In this document: positions 24,737 through 33,737 of the stretch, one piece after another
Numbering within the stretch: the stretch's first letter is position 1
Layout: each line of letters opens with the position of its first letter
DNA from: Bacteroidales bacterium
Lineage (GTDB): Bacteria; Bacteroidota; Bacteroidia; Bacteroidales; UBA932
NCBI GenBank assembly: GCA_017615065.1
Contig: JAGAAY010000054.1
Span: forward strand, 1-52,365
Direction: 5' to 3'
Length of the DNA: 52,365 nucleotides
Program-made: the position numbers and the translations under genes
Notes under the pieces: model-generated
Seen by the model: only the letters and a program-made list of their open reading frames with translations
The model's database searches: none
What the model was told of the DNA's origin: nothing

Positions 24737-26746
24737 ATGGCAGAAATAGACGAGATGAAACAGGCTGAAGAGCAGTATTCAGCCAGCAGTATCCAGGTTC
24801 TGGAAGGATTGGAGGCGGTGCGCAAGCGCCCCTCGATGTACATCGGAGATATCGGCGAACGCGGTTTGCACCATCTTGTATACGAGGTGGTGGACAACTG
24901 TATCGACGAAGCCATGGCCGGCTTCTGCACCGATGTGGACGTGAAGATCCTTGAAGACAATTCCATCCGCGTGCAGGATAACGGCCGAGGCATCCCCACG
25001 GGCATGCACGAGAAAGAGCACCGCAGCGCCCTTGAGGTTGTCCTTACGGTCCTTCACGCCGGCGGTAAGTTCGACAAGAACAGCTACAAGGTGTCCGGCG
25101 GTCTGCACGGCGTGGGTGTTTCCTGCGTGAACGCCCTCAGTGACCTTCTCATCGCGGAAATCCACCGCGAGGGCAAGATCTTCGTGCAGAAGTACTCCAA
25201 GGGCAAGCCCATCACCCCCGTGGAGGTTGTAGGCGAAACCGACGACCACGGCTCCATCATCACCTTCCACCCGGATCCCACCATCTTCCAGCAGACCATC
25301 GTTTACAAGTACGATACTCTTGCAAACCGCCTGCGTGAACTGGCCTATCTGAACAAGGGCATCCGCATCACCCTCACAGACCTCCGCGAGAAGGTGGACG
25401 AAATGGTCACCGACGAAGCCGGCGAGCGCAAGGCTACCGGCCGCGAAGTGTTCCGCAGCGACATTTTCTATTCGGAACTGGGACTGCGCGAATTCATCGA
25501 CTATCTTGATGCAGGCGCTCCCAAGCTCATTCCGGAGCCCATCACGGTGAATTCCGACAAGGTGATCCCCATCGACATCGCCCTTCAGTACAATACCGGA
25601 TTCTCGGAGAGGATCTATTCCTACGTGAACAATATCCACACGATCGAGGGCGGTACCCACCTCCAGGGCTTCAAGATGGGCCTTTCCCGTTCCCTGAAGA
25701 ACTACGCGGAGAAGAACAACCTCCTGGCCAAGTTCAAGGGCGATCTCAGCCCGGAAGACTTCCGTGAGGGCCTCACCGCCATCATCTCCGTGAAGATTGC
25801 GGAGCCTCAGTTCGAGGGCCAGACCAAGACCAAGCTCGGCAACCCGGAGGCTACATCGGCAGTATCACAGGCTACGGCCGCTGCCATGGACCAGTACCTT
25901 GAGGAGCATCCCAAGGAGGCCAAGACCATAATCGAGAAAATCGTCCTTGCCGCAACTGCTCGTGCCGCTGCACGCAAGGCGCGTGAAATGGTTCAGCGCA
26001 AGTCGCCCATGGGCGGCGTGGGCATGCCCGGCAAACTGGCGGACTGCTCAGACCACGATCCTGAGAAGTGCGAACTCTTCCTCGTGGAGGGAGACTCCGC
26101 AGGCGGCACCGCCAAGCAGGGCAGGGACCGCAGGATCCAGGCCATCCTGCCTCTGAGAGGTAAGATCCTGAACGTGGAGAAAGCCGCACAGGACCGCGCG
26201 TTCGAGAGCCAGGAAGTGCGCAACATCTACACCGCACTCGGTGTCACTGTGGCCCAGGAAGACGAAAACGGCGAAAAGAGAATGGACCTGAGCAAGCTCC
26301 GTTACCACAAGGTTATCATCATGACGGATGCCGATGTCGACGGCTCGCACATCGCCTGCCTCATCCTCACCTTCTTCTTCCGCTACATGTTCGACCTTAT
26401 CAAGAACGGATACGTATATCTGGCAACACCTCCGCTTTATCTTGTGAAGAAGGGCAAGGAGGAAGTATACTGCTGGACAGATGCCCAGAGGGAAGAGGCC
26501 ACGGAACGCCTTGGCCGCGGAACCGACAAGGGCGTAACCGTGCAGCGTTACAAAGGCCTCGGTGAAATGAGTGACACCCAGCTGTGGGAAACCACCATGG
26601 ATCCGTCCCGCCGCGTCCTGCGCCAGATCACCATCGAAAACGCCGCGGAAGCGGAGCGCACCTTCTCCATGCTCATGGGAGACGATGTGCCGCCTCGCCG
26701 CCAGTTCATTGAAGAGAACGCTCATTACGCCAATATCGACGCATAA
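24737..26746 (+). CDS. gyrB: DNA gyrase subunit B
   Basis: 669 aa, the ATPase subunit of gyrase, which introduces negative supercoils with GyrA. The GHKL ATPase domain shows VVDNCIDEAMAG, DNGRGIP and GGLHGVGVSCVNALS. The transducer domain has QLRTKTKLG-like EGQTKTKLGNPEA. The TOPRIM domain has FLVEGDSAGGTAKQGRDR and MTDADVDGSHI, and the C-terminus ends RRQFIEENAHYANID. The length matches the short GyrB without an inserted domain. gyrA is not nearby. Its TAA overlaps the ATG of the HD phosphodiesterase gene (TAATG), starting a coupled run gyrB-pgpH-like-tig. Confidence 0.97.
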   Translation: MAEIDEMKQAEEQYSASSIQVLEGLEAVRKRPSMYIGDIGERGLHHLVYEVVDNCIDEAMAGFCTDVDVKILEDNSIRVQDNGRGIPTGMHEKEHRSALEVVLTVLHAGGKFDKNSYKVSGGLHGVGVSCVNALSDLLIAEIHREGKIFVQKYSKGKPITPVEVVGETDDHGSIITFHPDPTIFQQTIVYKYDTLANRLRELAYLNKGIRITLTDLREKVDEMVTDEAGERKATGREVFRSDIFYSELGLREFIDYLDAGAPKLIPEPITVNSDKVIPIDIALQYNTGFSERIYSYVNNIHTIEGGTHLQGFKMGLSRSLKNYAEKNNLLAKFKGDLSPEDFREGLTAIISVKIAEPQFEGQTKTKLGNPEATSAVSQATAAAMDQYLEEHPKEAKTIIEKIVLAATARAAARKAREMVQRKSPMGGVGMPGKLADCSDHDPEKCELFLVEGDSAGGTAKQGRDRRIQAILPLRGKILNVEKAAQDRAFESQEVRNIYTALGVTVAQEDENGEKRMDLSKLRYHKVIIMTDADVDGSHIACLILTFFFRYMFDLIKNGYVYLATPPLYLVKKGKEEVYCWTDAQREEATERLGRGTDKGVTVQRYKGLGEMSDTQLWETTMDPSRRVLRQITIENAAEAERTFSMLMGDDVPPRRQFIEENAHYANIDA

Positions 26747-28788
26747 TGGCTTTCCATATTTCCAGGATTAACCGAACGATCCTTCCGCTTGCCGCGGTGC
26801 TCGTGATTCTGGTGCTGCTCATGCCGCGCAGCGCCAGGCTCAATCTCGAGTACAAGAAAGGCTCGCCCTGGACGGGAGAAACCATCATCTCCGAGTTCGA
26901 TTTCCCCATCCTGAAAACCCAGGAGCAGATTTTCGACGAGAAAGAGGCCAAGGGCGGCAAGGTGGTGCCCTACTACCGTTATTCGGAGGAAGTCACCGCC
27001 AGGGTATCCCGCTCCGTCCAGGCCCTCGATTTCGGCCGCAAGGATGCACTCAAGGCCGATGTCGCCGCCGCGGTGGAATCCGTGTACGAAAGCGGCGTGC
27101 GCTCCGATGCAACCCCCAAGATGGGACGCGGATTCGGGGAAGTGTCCACCGATGTCCTGATGGTGCAGCGCAACAAGCGCGCAACCAAGTTCCCGGCATC
27201 GGAAGTATTCACCGTCTCATCGGCAAAAACCATCCTGGCATCGCGCCTGGAAGACAGCGGAGTCAATGCAGATTCGCTCCTCCGTCATGCCGGAGTGTAC
27301 CAGCTCATCGAACCCAACCTGGTGTTCGACCGTTCCATGACGGAGCTGGCCTATGCATCCAATCCGGATGCCGTTTCGCCCACCTCGGGCATGGTGCGCG
27401 CGGATCAGAAGATAGTGTCGCACGGAGAAATCGTCACTCCGGAAATCGCCCAGCTGCTGGACAGCTATGAGGCGGAATACAACAAGGTTAACGGTTACGG
27501 CGGCCCCAGGGCCCTCCTGTATGTGGGCGACGTGCTCATGGCGGTTCTCCTGGTGCTGGTGCTGTACCTGAGCATACTTTACACCAATCCCAAGGTTCTG
27601 GACGACACCCGCCGCTACCTGTATCTTCTCACGGTGTTCACGATGTCGGCCGTGATCGCTTTCATCGTGGAGAGGCTGCGTCCTCAGCTCATGTACCTGA
27701 TACCGTTCCCGGTGCTGGCAATGTACCTTATGGCCTTCTTCAAGAAGAGGGTAGTGCTGCCGGTATATATGGTTTCCCTGCTGCCGCTGCTGGTTTTCTG
27801 CAGGGGAGGAATGGAGTACTTCGTGATTTACCTTGCGGCAGGATTGGTGTCGATGACGGTATTCGAGCGCTTCTCACGCGGATGGCTCCAGTTCGTCCAC
27901 GCCATCATAGTATTCGGCGTGGAGATGCTGGTGTTCTCGGCATTCAGGCTGCTGGAAGCCGGATTCTCGGGCCCGGTGTGGATCAACCTCATCTGGCTCT
28001 TCATCGGCTCCATGTTCCTGGTGGCCATGTATCCGCTCATCTATCTCTTCGAGAGGCTGTTCGGCCTGGCTTCCACTTCAAAGCTCGTGGAGCTTACGGA
28101 TACCAATAACCGCCTTCTGCGGCTTATGTCCGTGAAGGCGCCCGGAACATTCCAGCACAGTCTCCAGGTGATGAATCTCTGCGATGCGGTGGCCAGGGAA
28201 ATCGGCGCACATGTGGCTCTTGTGCGTGCCGGGGCCCTGTATCACGACATCGGCAAGATGAACAATCCCCTTTGCTTCATCGAGAACGAGAGCTCCAATC
28301 CCGGGGCAGGGAAGTATCATGAAGGTCTTTCCCCCAGGGAGAGCGCGCATGACATCATCCGTCACGTCCAGGACGGAATCGACCTTGCAAAGGAATACAA
28401 GCTTCCGCAGGTGATTCAGGACTTCATCCTCTCGCACCACGGCACTTCATCCACAGGGTATTTCCTCAGCAGCTATCTCAACAGCGGCGGAGACCCTGCC
28501 GATACGGCGGATTTCTACTACACCGGCAAGAAACCCGTTACGAAGGAACAGACCATCCTTATGATCTGCGACTCCGTGGAGGCCGCTTCCCGTACCCTCA
28601 GGGAGTTCACACCCGAGGCTCTGGACAAGTTTGTGAACGAAATTGTGGACGGCAAGATAAAGGCCGGCCAGCTTGACGAGGCAAACATTTCCGTGAAGGA
28701 ACTCAATACCATACGCAGGGTGCTCAAGAGCAACCTGCAGCAGATTTATCATGAACGCATAGTATATCCAAAAGCAGAACAAGTATAA
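26746..28788 (+). CDS. 7TM-HD phosphodiesterase, PgpH type (probable c-di-AMP hydrolase)
   Basis: 680 aa. One N-terminal transmembrane anchor, an extracytoplasmic region of about 230 residues (7TMR-HDED type), a block of seven membrane helices (about residues 258-450) and a cytoplasmic HD domain. The metal-binding motif is LYHDIGKMNNP, preceded by the His of GTFQHSLQVMNLC and followed by LSHHGTSSTGYF. PgpH homologues cleave cyclic di-AMP in Firmicutes; the same activity is inferred here. It is coupled by one-base overlaps to gyrB before it and to tig after it. The extracytoplasmic ligand is unknown. Confidence 0.92.
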   Translation: MAFHISRINRTILPLAAVLVILVLLMPRSARLNLEYKKGSPWTGETIISEFDFPILKTQEQIFDEKEAKGGKVVPYYRYSEEVTARVSRSVQALDFGRKDALKADVAAAVESVYESGVRSDATPKMGRGFGEVSTDVLMVQRNKRATKFPASEVFTVSSAKTILASRLEDSGVNADSLLRHAGVYQLIEPNLVFDRSMTELAYASNPDAVSPTSGMVRADQKIVSHGEIVTPEIAQLLDSYEAEYNKVNGYGGPRALLYVGDVLMAVLLVLVLYLSILYTNPKVLDDTRRYLYLLTVFTMSAVIAFIVERLRPQLMYLIPFPVLAMYLMAFFKKRVVLPVYMVSLLPLLVFCRGGMEYFVIYLAAGLVSMTVFERFSRGWLQFVHAIIVFGVEMLVFSAFRLLEAGFSGPVWINLIWLFIGSMFLVAMYPLIYLFERLFGLASTSKLVELTDTNNRLLRLMSVKAPGTFQHSLQVMNLCDAVAREIGAHVALVRAGALYHDIGKMNNPLCFIENESSNPGAGKYHEGLSPRESAHDIIRHVQDGIDLAKEYKLPQVIQDFILSHHGTSSTGYFLSSYLNSGGDPADTADFYYTGKKPVTKEQTILMICDSVEAASRTLREFTPEALDKFVNEIVDGKIKAGQLDEANISVKELNTIRRVLKSNLQQIYHERIVYPKAEQV

Positions 28789-30110
28789 TGAACATTTCCA
28801 AGAACCAGATCGACGACCTGAACCTGAAAATTACCGTCGAGATTTCCCATTCCGATTATGAAGAGGCCCTCCACAAGCGCCTGAATGATTATAAACGCAA
28901 GGCCGATATCCGCGGTTTCCGCCGCGGCATGGCTCCGCTTTCGCTCATCCAGCGTCTCTACGGGGAACAGGCCCTCTATGAAACAGTGAACGGCACCCTG
29001 TCCAAGGCCCTTGACGACTTTGTGGAAACCGAAGGCCTTGCCTCCACCATCGTGGGCGAGCCCCTTCCCGCAGAAGAGCAGCCCCAGATCTCCTGGAAGG
29101 CAGGTGACGACTTCACCTTCATCTTCGACCTCGCCCACACTTCCGAAGTGAACCTCACCGTGAGCAAGGAAGACAAGATCACCTATTACGAGATAGAGGT
29201 GGAGGCCGATGCCCTCGCCGCCGAGAAGGCCCGCATGCTGGAGCAGTACGGCTCCATGCAGGAAGGCGAAGCCGCAGGCGAGAAGGACTATATCATTGCC
29301 GATATCGCAAACGACAGCCACAAGGCGGAAGGCGTGTATGTGTCCGTAGCTAACGTGGCGGAGGCTGCCCGCAGCATGTTCATCGGCCTTAAAGCCGGCC
29401 AGAGCGTGACTGTGAACGTGAACGAGGCCTTTGAGAACGAGACCGACCGCGCCTCGATGCTCAAGCTTGACAAAGCCAAGCTGGCCGAGATGGATCCCAT
29501 GTTCACCTTCACCGTGGTGAACGTCAAGACATTCGTACCCGCCGAATCCAACCAGGAAACCTGGGACAAGATGTTCGGCAAGGATGTGGTGAAGAGCGAA
29601 GAGCAGTTCGACGACATGGTGAAGGCCAACCTCACCGCCCAGTACGCCCGCGAGTCCAACTACCGTTTCGGCATCGACGCCCGCGCCTACTTCGTGAAGA
29701 AAGCAGACCTTCAGGTGCCCGAGGCCTTCATGAAGCGCTGGATCGTGTACGCCAACGAAGGCAAATTCACCTCCGAGCAGGTAGACGCCGAATTCCCGTC
29801 CTTCATCGAGGATTTCCGCTGGCAGCAGGCCCGCACCGCCATCATGAAGCAGTTCGACCTTAAGGTAACGGAGGCCGATATCCGCGAGGCCGCGGAGAAC
29901 TACGTCCGCTACCAGTACGCCATGTACGGCATGGGCAACGTCCCCGACGACCTTGTGAAAGGCGCCGCCGGCAACGTGATGAACGACGAAAACCAGCGCC
30001 GCCAGCTCCGCGAGCAGTGCGCCGACAACAAAGCGCTGGCCGCTGTGCACGAGAACGTTACGGCGAAGGCTAAGAAGATTAAATTGGCGAAATTTAGAGA
30101 ATTAAAATGA
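28788..30110 (+). CDS. tig: Trigger factor
   Basis: 440 aa ribosome-associated chaperone. The N-terminal ribosome-binding domain contains the conserved tail-hook motif as ADIRGFRRGMAPLSLIQRLYG (GFRxGxxP form) near residues 38-58. The middle peptidyl-prolyl-isomerase-like region is divergent, as is usual in Bacteroidetes. The C-terminal helical chaperone arms end at FRELK. It overlaps the HD protein gene by one base and precedes clpP-clpX, the tig-clpP-clpX order conserved in many bacteria. Its stop codon is the first base of a long palindromic element. Confidence 0.95.
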   Translation: MNISKNQIDDLNLKITVEISHSDYEEALHKRLNDYKRKADIRGFRRGMAPLSLIQRLYGEQALYETVNGTLSKALDDFVETEGLASTIVGEPLPAEEQPQISWKAGDDFTFIFDLAHTSEVNLTVSKEDKITYYEIEVEADALAAEKARMLEQYGSMQEGEAAGEKDYIIADIANDSHKAEGVYVSVANVAEAARSMFIGLKAGQSVTVNVNEAFENETDRASMLKLDKAKLAEMDPMFTFTVVNVKTFVPAESNQETWDKMFGKDVVKSEEQFDDMVKANLTAQYARESNYRFGIDARAYFVKKADLQVPEAFMKRWIVYANEGKFTSEQVDAEFPSFIEDFRWQQARTAIMKQFDLKVTEADIREAAENYVRYQYAMYGMGNVPDDLVKGAAGNVMNDENQRRQLREQCADNKALAAVHENVTAKAKKIKLAKFRELK

Positions 30111-30239
30111 AATTAGAAGGTATATTCCCAAAACTACGGACCTGAAGGTCCTATCCCTCCCACCGAACAAGTTCGGCGGGCCCCTCCCATTCACGAAACC
30201 ATGGGCGGTTACGGTTTTGGAGAATATCCCTTCTAATTT
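30110..30239. repeat. Long-stem palindromic element with three-hairpin head between tig and clpP
   Basis: Arms 30110-30134 and 30214-30239 pair over about 25 bp with one mismatch and one extra base (outermost AAATTAGAAGG / CCTTCTAATTT). The head contains three short hairpins: GGACCT-GA-AGGTCC (30138-30151), CCGAAC-AA-GTTCGG (30163-30176) and CCCAT/ATGGG (30186-30205), plus GGGCCCCTCCC at 30178-30188. The fold is cloverleaf-like. It fills the gap between tig and clpP and begins on the last base of the tig stop. Possible roles are terminator or RNA-processing element, structured RNA, or a MITE-type insertion. Confidence 0.85.
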
Positions 30240-30254
30240 AATATTTAATTATTT

Positions 30255-30917
30255 ATGACAGATTTTGAGAAGTATGCCGTAAAGGGCAGGGGCATCAGCT
30301 CCATGACTCTGGCGCGTTATGCATCTGTGACCGATGCATACATCAACCCCACAATCACTGAGGAGCGCAAGCTCAACGTGGCCCAGATGGACGTTTTCAG
30401 CCGCCTCATGATGGACCGCATCATCTTCCTTGGCGTTCCCATCGACGATGACGTGGCCAACATCATCCAGGCCCAGCTGCTCTTCCTGGCTTCCACCGAT
30501 CCGAGTGCCGATATTTCCCTGTATCTGAACACTCCCGGCGGCCAGGTATCCAGCGGACTCGCCATCTACGACACCATGCAGCTGGTTCAGCCGGATGTGG
30601 CTACCATCGTCACCGGTATGGCCGCCTCCATGGGTTCCGTGCTGCTTTGCGCAGGCGCGCCCCACAAGCGTTCCGCACTGCCTCACTCAAGGGTGCTCAT
30701 TCATCAGCCCCTTGGCGGCGCGCAGGGCCAGGCCACGGAAATCCTCATCGCCGCAAAGGAGATCGAGAAGCTCCGCACGGAACTGTTCGGCATCATCGCC
30801 CAGCACAGCGGCCAGCCTTACGAGAAGGTTGCCGCCGATGGTGAGCGCGACTTCTGGATGACCGCCGAGGAAGCCCGTGACTACGGCATGGTGGACGAAA
30901 TCCTTTCCAAGCGCTAA
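30255..30917 (+). CDS. clpP: ATP-dependent Clp protease proteolytic subunit
   Basis: 220 aa. The catalytic Ser is in [11 protein letters not shown], the His in [13 protein letters not shown] and the Asp in [18 protein letters not shown], the complete ClpP triad. The N-terminal segment before [15 protein letters not shown] is a little extended relative to E. coli and may include a propeptide. It forms a two-ring 14-mer that degrades substrates unfolded by ClpX. Its TAA overlaps the clpX ATG by one base (TAATG). The element at 30110-30239 separates it from tig, so it may be uncoupled from or co-processed with the upstream genes. Confidence 0.98.
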   Translation: MTDFEKYAVKGRGISSMTLARYASVTDAYINPTITEERKLNVAQMDVFSRLMMDRIIFLGVPIDDDVANIIQAQLLFLASTDPSADISLYLNTPGGQVSSGLAIYDTMQLVQPDVATIVTGMAASMGSVLLCAGAPHKRSALPHSRVLIHQPLGGAQGQATEILIAAKEIEKLRTELFGIIAQHSGQPYEKVAADGERDFWMTAEEARDYGMVDEILSKR

Positions 30918-32143
30918 TGGCAGGAAACAAGAAATCCGGCGGCGGCTCAAACCATTGCGTGTTCTGCGGGAGAACGGACGCTGAAGTCCCGTTCCTCCTG
31001 CAGGGCCTGGACGGCTATCTGTGCCCGGACTGCGCCACTCTTGCCGCAGATTATGTTAAGGAACTCCAGGCAAACGAGCCTCCGATGGGAGTGAAGCAGC
31101 CGTCCAATATGGACAAGGTGCCCAAGCCCAAGGAAATCAAGGCTTTCCTGGACCAGTACGTAATCGGCCAGGACAGGGCAAAGACAGTGCTTTCTGTAGC
31201 GGTTTACAACCACTACAAGCGCATCCGCATGGGCCACGGGGAAGGGGATGTGGAACTGGAAAAGTCCAACATCCTGCTCGTGGGCCCCACCGGAACGGGC
31301 AAGACGCTCCTGGCGAAGACCATCGCCCGCCTGCTGGACGTGCCTTTCACCATCGTGGACGCCACTGTTTTGACTGAGGCCGGCTACGTGGGAGAAGACG
31401 TGGAGAGCCTGCTCACCAGGCTCCTTCAGGAGGCCGATTATAACGTGAAGAAGGCGGAAAGCGGTATCGTCTTTATCGACGAAATAGACAAGATTGCCCG
31501 CAAGAGCGACAACCCCTCCATCACGCGCGATGTGTCCGGTGAGGGAGTGCAGCAGGCACTGCTCAAGATTCTGGAAGGCAATGTGGTTAACGTTCCGCCA
31601 AAGGGCGGCCGCAAGCATCCGGAGCAGGAGTTTATCCACGTGAATACGCAGAACATCCTGTTCATCTGCGGCGGCGCCTTCGAGGGCATCGAACGTCATA
31701 TCGCCCAGCGGAAGAATACGCAGATCATCGGCTTTGGAGCAGAGGGAAAGAAGCGCATAGAGAAAGATAATCTCATCAGGTTTGTGGAAGCGCGGGACCT
31801 CCGTTCCTACGGCCTCATTCCTGAGATTATCGGCCGTCTGCCGGTTGTCACCTACCTTGACCAGCTGGACAGGGAGTCTCTTAAACGTATCCTCACGGAG
31901 CCCAAGAACGCCCTTGTGCGCCAGTACGAGTATCTCTTCCGCCTTGACGGAATGAAACTGGAAATCGAGCCTGAAGTGCTGGACCTGGTAGTGGACACCG
32001 CAATCAAGCGCAAACTCGGCGCCCGCGGCCTCCGCAGCATCATGGAAGAACTTATGGACGAAGCCATGTTCGAGGCTCCGTCGTCCCGCAAAAAGAGCTA
32101 CAAACTCACTCTGAGCCACGCTCAGGAAAAATTGGCGGAATAA
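30917..32143 (+). CDS. clpX: ATP-dependent Clp protease ATP-binding subunit ClpX
   Basis: 408 aa AAA+ unfoldase. The N-terminal C4 zinc-binding domain is CVFCGR...CPDC. Walker A is [15 protein letters not shown] and Walker [12 protein letters not shown]. The pore loop is GYVGEDVES, and the ClpP-docking loop is in the region [11 protein letters not shown] (IGF motif). The sensor 2 segment is [15 protein letters not shown]. All elements are intact and the length is normal. It is coupled to clpP. A tRNA-Val gene with its own promoter follows. Confidence 0.98.
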   Translation: MAGNKKSGGGSNHCVFCGRTDAEVPFLLQGLDGYLCPDCATLAADYVKELQANEPPMGVKQPSNMDKVPKPKEIKAFLDQYVIGQDRAKTVLSVAVYNHYKRIRMGHGEGDVELEKSNILLVGPTGTGKTLLAKTIARLLDVPFTIVDATVLTEAGYVGEDVESLLTRLLQEADYNVKKAESGIVFIDEIDKIARKSDNPSITRDVSGEGVQQALLKILEGNVVNVPPKGGRKHPEQEFIHVNTQNILFICGGAFEGIERHIAQRKNTQIIGFGAEGKKRIEKDNLIRFVEARDLRSYGLIPEIIGRLPVVTYLDQLDRESLKRILTEPKNALVRQYEYLFRLDGMKLEIEPEVLDLVVDTAIKRKLGARGLRSIMEELMDEAMFEAPSSRKKSYKLTLSHAQEKLAE

Positions 32144-32145
32144 AT

Positions 32146-32176
32146 TTTGGTATTCCCGAAAAAGTTCTTACCTTTG
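32146..32176 (+). promoter_or_regulatory. Promoter of tRNA-Val
   Basis: TTTG (32146-32149), 19 nt, then TACCTTTG (32169-32176), 12 nt before the mature tRNA 5' end. It is a full match to the Bacteroidetes promoter pattern. Confidence 0.8.
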
Positions 32177-32188
32177 CATCCCACATTT

Positions 32189-32263
32189 GAGGGCTTAGCT
32201 CAGTTGGTTTAGAGCGCTTGCTTGACAGGCAAGAGGTCGGCAGTTCAAATCTGCCAGTCCTCA
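32189..32263 (+). tRNA. tRNA-Val (GAC anticodon)
   Basis: 75 nt folding as a complete cloverleaf: acceptor GAGGGCT/AGTCCTC (with one G-T pair), D stem GCTC/GAGC, anticodon stem CTTGC/GCAAG with loop TTGACAG (anticodon GAC), variable loop AGGTC, T stem GGCAG/CTGCC with loop TTCAAAT, discriminator A. CCA is not encoded. It has its own promoter and a strong terminator immediately downstream. Confidence 0.97.
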
Positions 32264-32264
32264 C

Positions 32265-32302
32265 AAAAAAATCAGAGAAGGCAGCTTCTCTGATTTTTTT
32301 TT
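32265..32302 (+). terminator. Intrinsic terminator after tRNA-Val
   Basis: Stem AAAAAAATCAGAGAAG / CTTCTCTGATTTTTTT (16 bp) with a GCAG loop and a run of nine T, starting 1 nt after the tRNA. Confidence 0.93.
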
Positions 32303-32348
32303 GTATATTAGCGAGGTGAATCAATGGAATAACACAAAACAACTGTAT

Positions 32349-32894
32349 ATGAAAAGAATTTTTGCAACTATTGCACTGGCGTGCGTAACTGTTTGCGCTT
32401 TTGCGCAGGGGAGTATAGGTATTTTCCGTCCCAGGTTGGAGATTGCTTCGTATGAGGAGGATGAGAATACTGTGATGGAGGTGTTCTATATGAACGACGA
32501 AAGTCCGCGTGTTTACTATCTTTCTGTGGGCAATCTGGGGATCGGAAGCAATATCATTCAGATCGGGTTCGATCCGGTTTATGAACTGTTTATCCCACTT
32601 GGAGGAACACTTGAGGAGGTATTATTCAGGTTGCAGGAACTCAAGGATTTCTGCAAGCAGCCAAAAGGCACCACGATGGAGATTCAGGGCCTGTTCTCGG
32701 TGGCGTATCCCACAGGAGACCCCGTAACGATAACGGCTACGTCCAGGCGCTTTATCTTCACTAAACAGCTTGAGTTCAGCATCCCCACGGAAAAAGAAGG
32801 TGTTGTACGCGCAACGCGTATGTCCAGGGGTAAATTCAACGGAATCATCGCCAGTGCTAAGATGTATAAGTTCATTCATCCCGACGAGCCGTAA
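32349..32894 (+). CDS. Small exported protein of unknown function
   Basis: 181 aa. I chose the ATG at 32349, which gives a clean signal peptide (MKRIFATIALACVTVCAFAQ); the frame is open upstream but that part is polar. The mature protein looks mostly beta-strand (RVYYLSVGNLGIGSNIIQIGFD, VTITATSRRFIFTKQLEFS). No family is recognised. It stands alone between the tRNA terminator and a bidirectional terminator, so it is a single-gene unit. It is probably periplasmic. Confidence 0.75.
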   Translation: MKRIFATIALACVTVCAFAQGSIGIFRPRLEIASYEEDENTVMEVFYMNDESPRVYYLSVGNLGIGSNIIQIGFDPVYELFIPLGGTLEEVLFRLQELKDFCKQPKGTTMEIQGLFSVAYPTGDPVTITATSRRFIFTKQLEFSIPTEKEGVVRATRMSRGKFNGIIASAKMYKFIHPDEP

Positions 32895-32911
32895 TTCCAC
32901 TCTGCAAAACA

Positions 32912-32943
32912 AAAAAAGATGTCTCAACCGAGACATCTTTTTT
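32912..32943. terminator. Bidirectional terminator between convergent genes
   Basis: Perfect 14-bp stem AAAAAAGATGTCTC / GAGACATCTTTTTT with an AACC loop. The A-run on one side and T-run on the other serve the 32349 gene on the plus strand and the long minus-strand operon that ends at 32963. Confidence 0.92.
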
Positions 32944-32962
32944 GTGCTAGTTGGGGTAAAAC

Positions 32963-33718
32963 CTATTTCAGGACTTCCCAGGTGTAGTAGTAGAATTCGG
33001 GATCGCCACCGTCGAAGACTTTGCTTACCTTGGTTACGAAACCGTCGTCGTCCTTGGTATACTCCTGAACAGCGACCTGGTTAGTGCCATCCCATGCTGC
33101 CTGGTCCAGGAGGTGCTTGGAAGGCTTTCCGCAGTAGCCAAGTTCGAAGATCCAACGGGCGACGTCGGCCTTGTCGCAAGCGTCGGGGAAGATTCCGGCG
33201 ACATTCTCATCGTCGAGGAAGGTCTGCATCTTGAACTGCTCTACACCGTCGCTGAAGCGGGACCACTTCTTGAGGTCGCCATTTTCCCATACGCAGTTAG
33301 ACTTCACCTGAACGGGATCCTTGTCGCTGCGGACAATCTTGGTAAGATAACCGGCGTTGTCATAGGTGAATGCCCATGTGTCACCCCATTCATTTGCCAA
33401 AGTTGACAGATAGCCGTTGTCGCCAAAGGTGAATACCCAGTTGCCCTTTGCTTCACCTTCCTTTACATAAGCGGCAGTACCTACCTTGCCTGCCCATGTG
33501 AATGTCCATGTCCTTTCATAGGTGCCGTCTTCAGCGGGGTTGCGGAGAGCTGATGCCAGGGAGCCGTCTTCGTTGTAGGTGAAGTAGTACTTGTCCCAGT
33601 CGTCACCGCACATTGCGAGGCGCTTCTGGACTTTCTTGTCTTCGGGTTTGTCCTTTACGCAGGAGAAAGCGAGGGTTGCTGCTGCCAGGATGGCAATTGC
33701 ATAGATGATTTTTTTCAT
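32963..33718 (-). CDS. Lipoprotein with YD/RHS-like beta repeats (DUF4595-like)
   Basis: 251 aa. Lipoprotein signal with Cys at residue 20 (LAFSCVKDKPEDKK). The acidic and lysine-rich stretch right after Cys resembles a Bacteroidetes surface-export signal. The mature part is built of short strands of the type KYYFTYNEDGSLASAL, NWVFTFGDNGYLSTL, TWAFTYDNAGYLTKI and VQEYTKDDDGFVTKVSKV, a repeat pattern like YD repeats and DUF4595 proteins. It lies 19 nt after the esterase-like gene in the same direction with no terminator between, so it is probably the last gene of the ribose-type operon. A role in ligand binding at the surface is a guess. Confidence 0.75.
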   Translation of the reverse strand: MKKIIYAIAILAAATLAFSCVKDKPEDKKVQKRLAMCGDDWDKYYFTYNEDGSLASALRNPAEDGTYERTWTFTWAGKVGTAAYVKEGEAKGNWVFTFGDNGYLSTLANEWGDTWAFTYDNAGYLTKIVRSDKDPVQVKSNCVWENGDLKKWSRFSDGVEQFKMQTFLDDENVAGIFPDACDKADVARWIFELGYCGKPSKHLLDQAAWDGTNQVAVQEYTKDDDGFVTKVSKVFDGGDPEFYYYTWEVLK

Positions 33719-33737
33719 AATGATTAATAATTAAGGG

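Noticed and set aside
28749..30050. 433-codon open frame antisense to trigger factor, and similar long antisense frames at 21001-22293, 9656-10828 and 30947-32119
   Set aside because: They lie exactly opposite well-recognised genes, give His/Val/Gly-rich translations typical of reverse frames in GC-rich DNA, and show no family motif, signal or promoter box.
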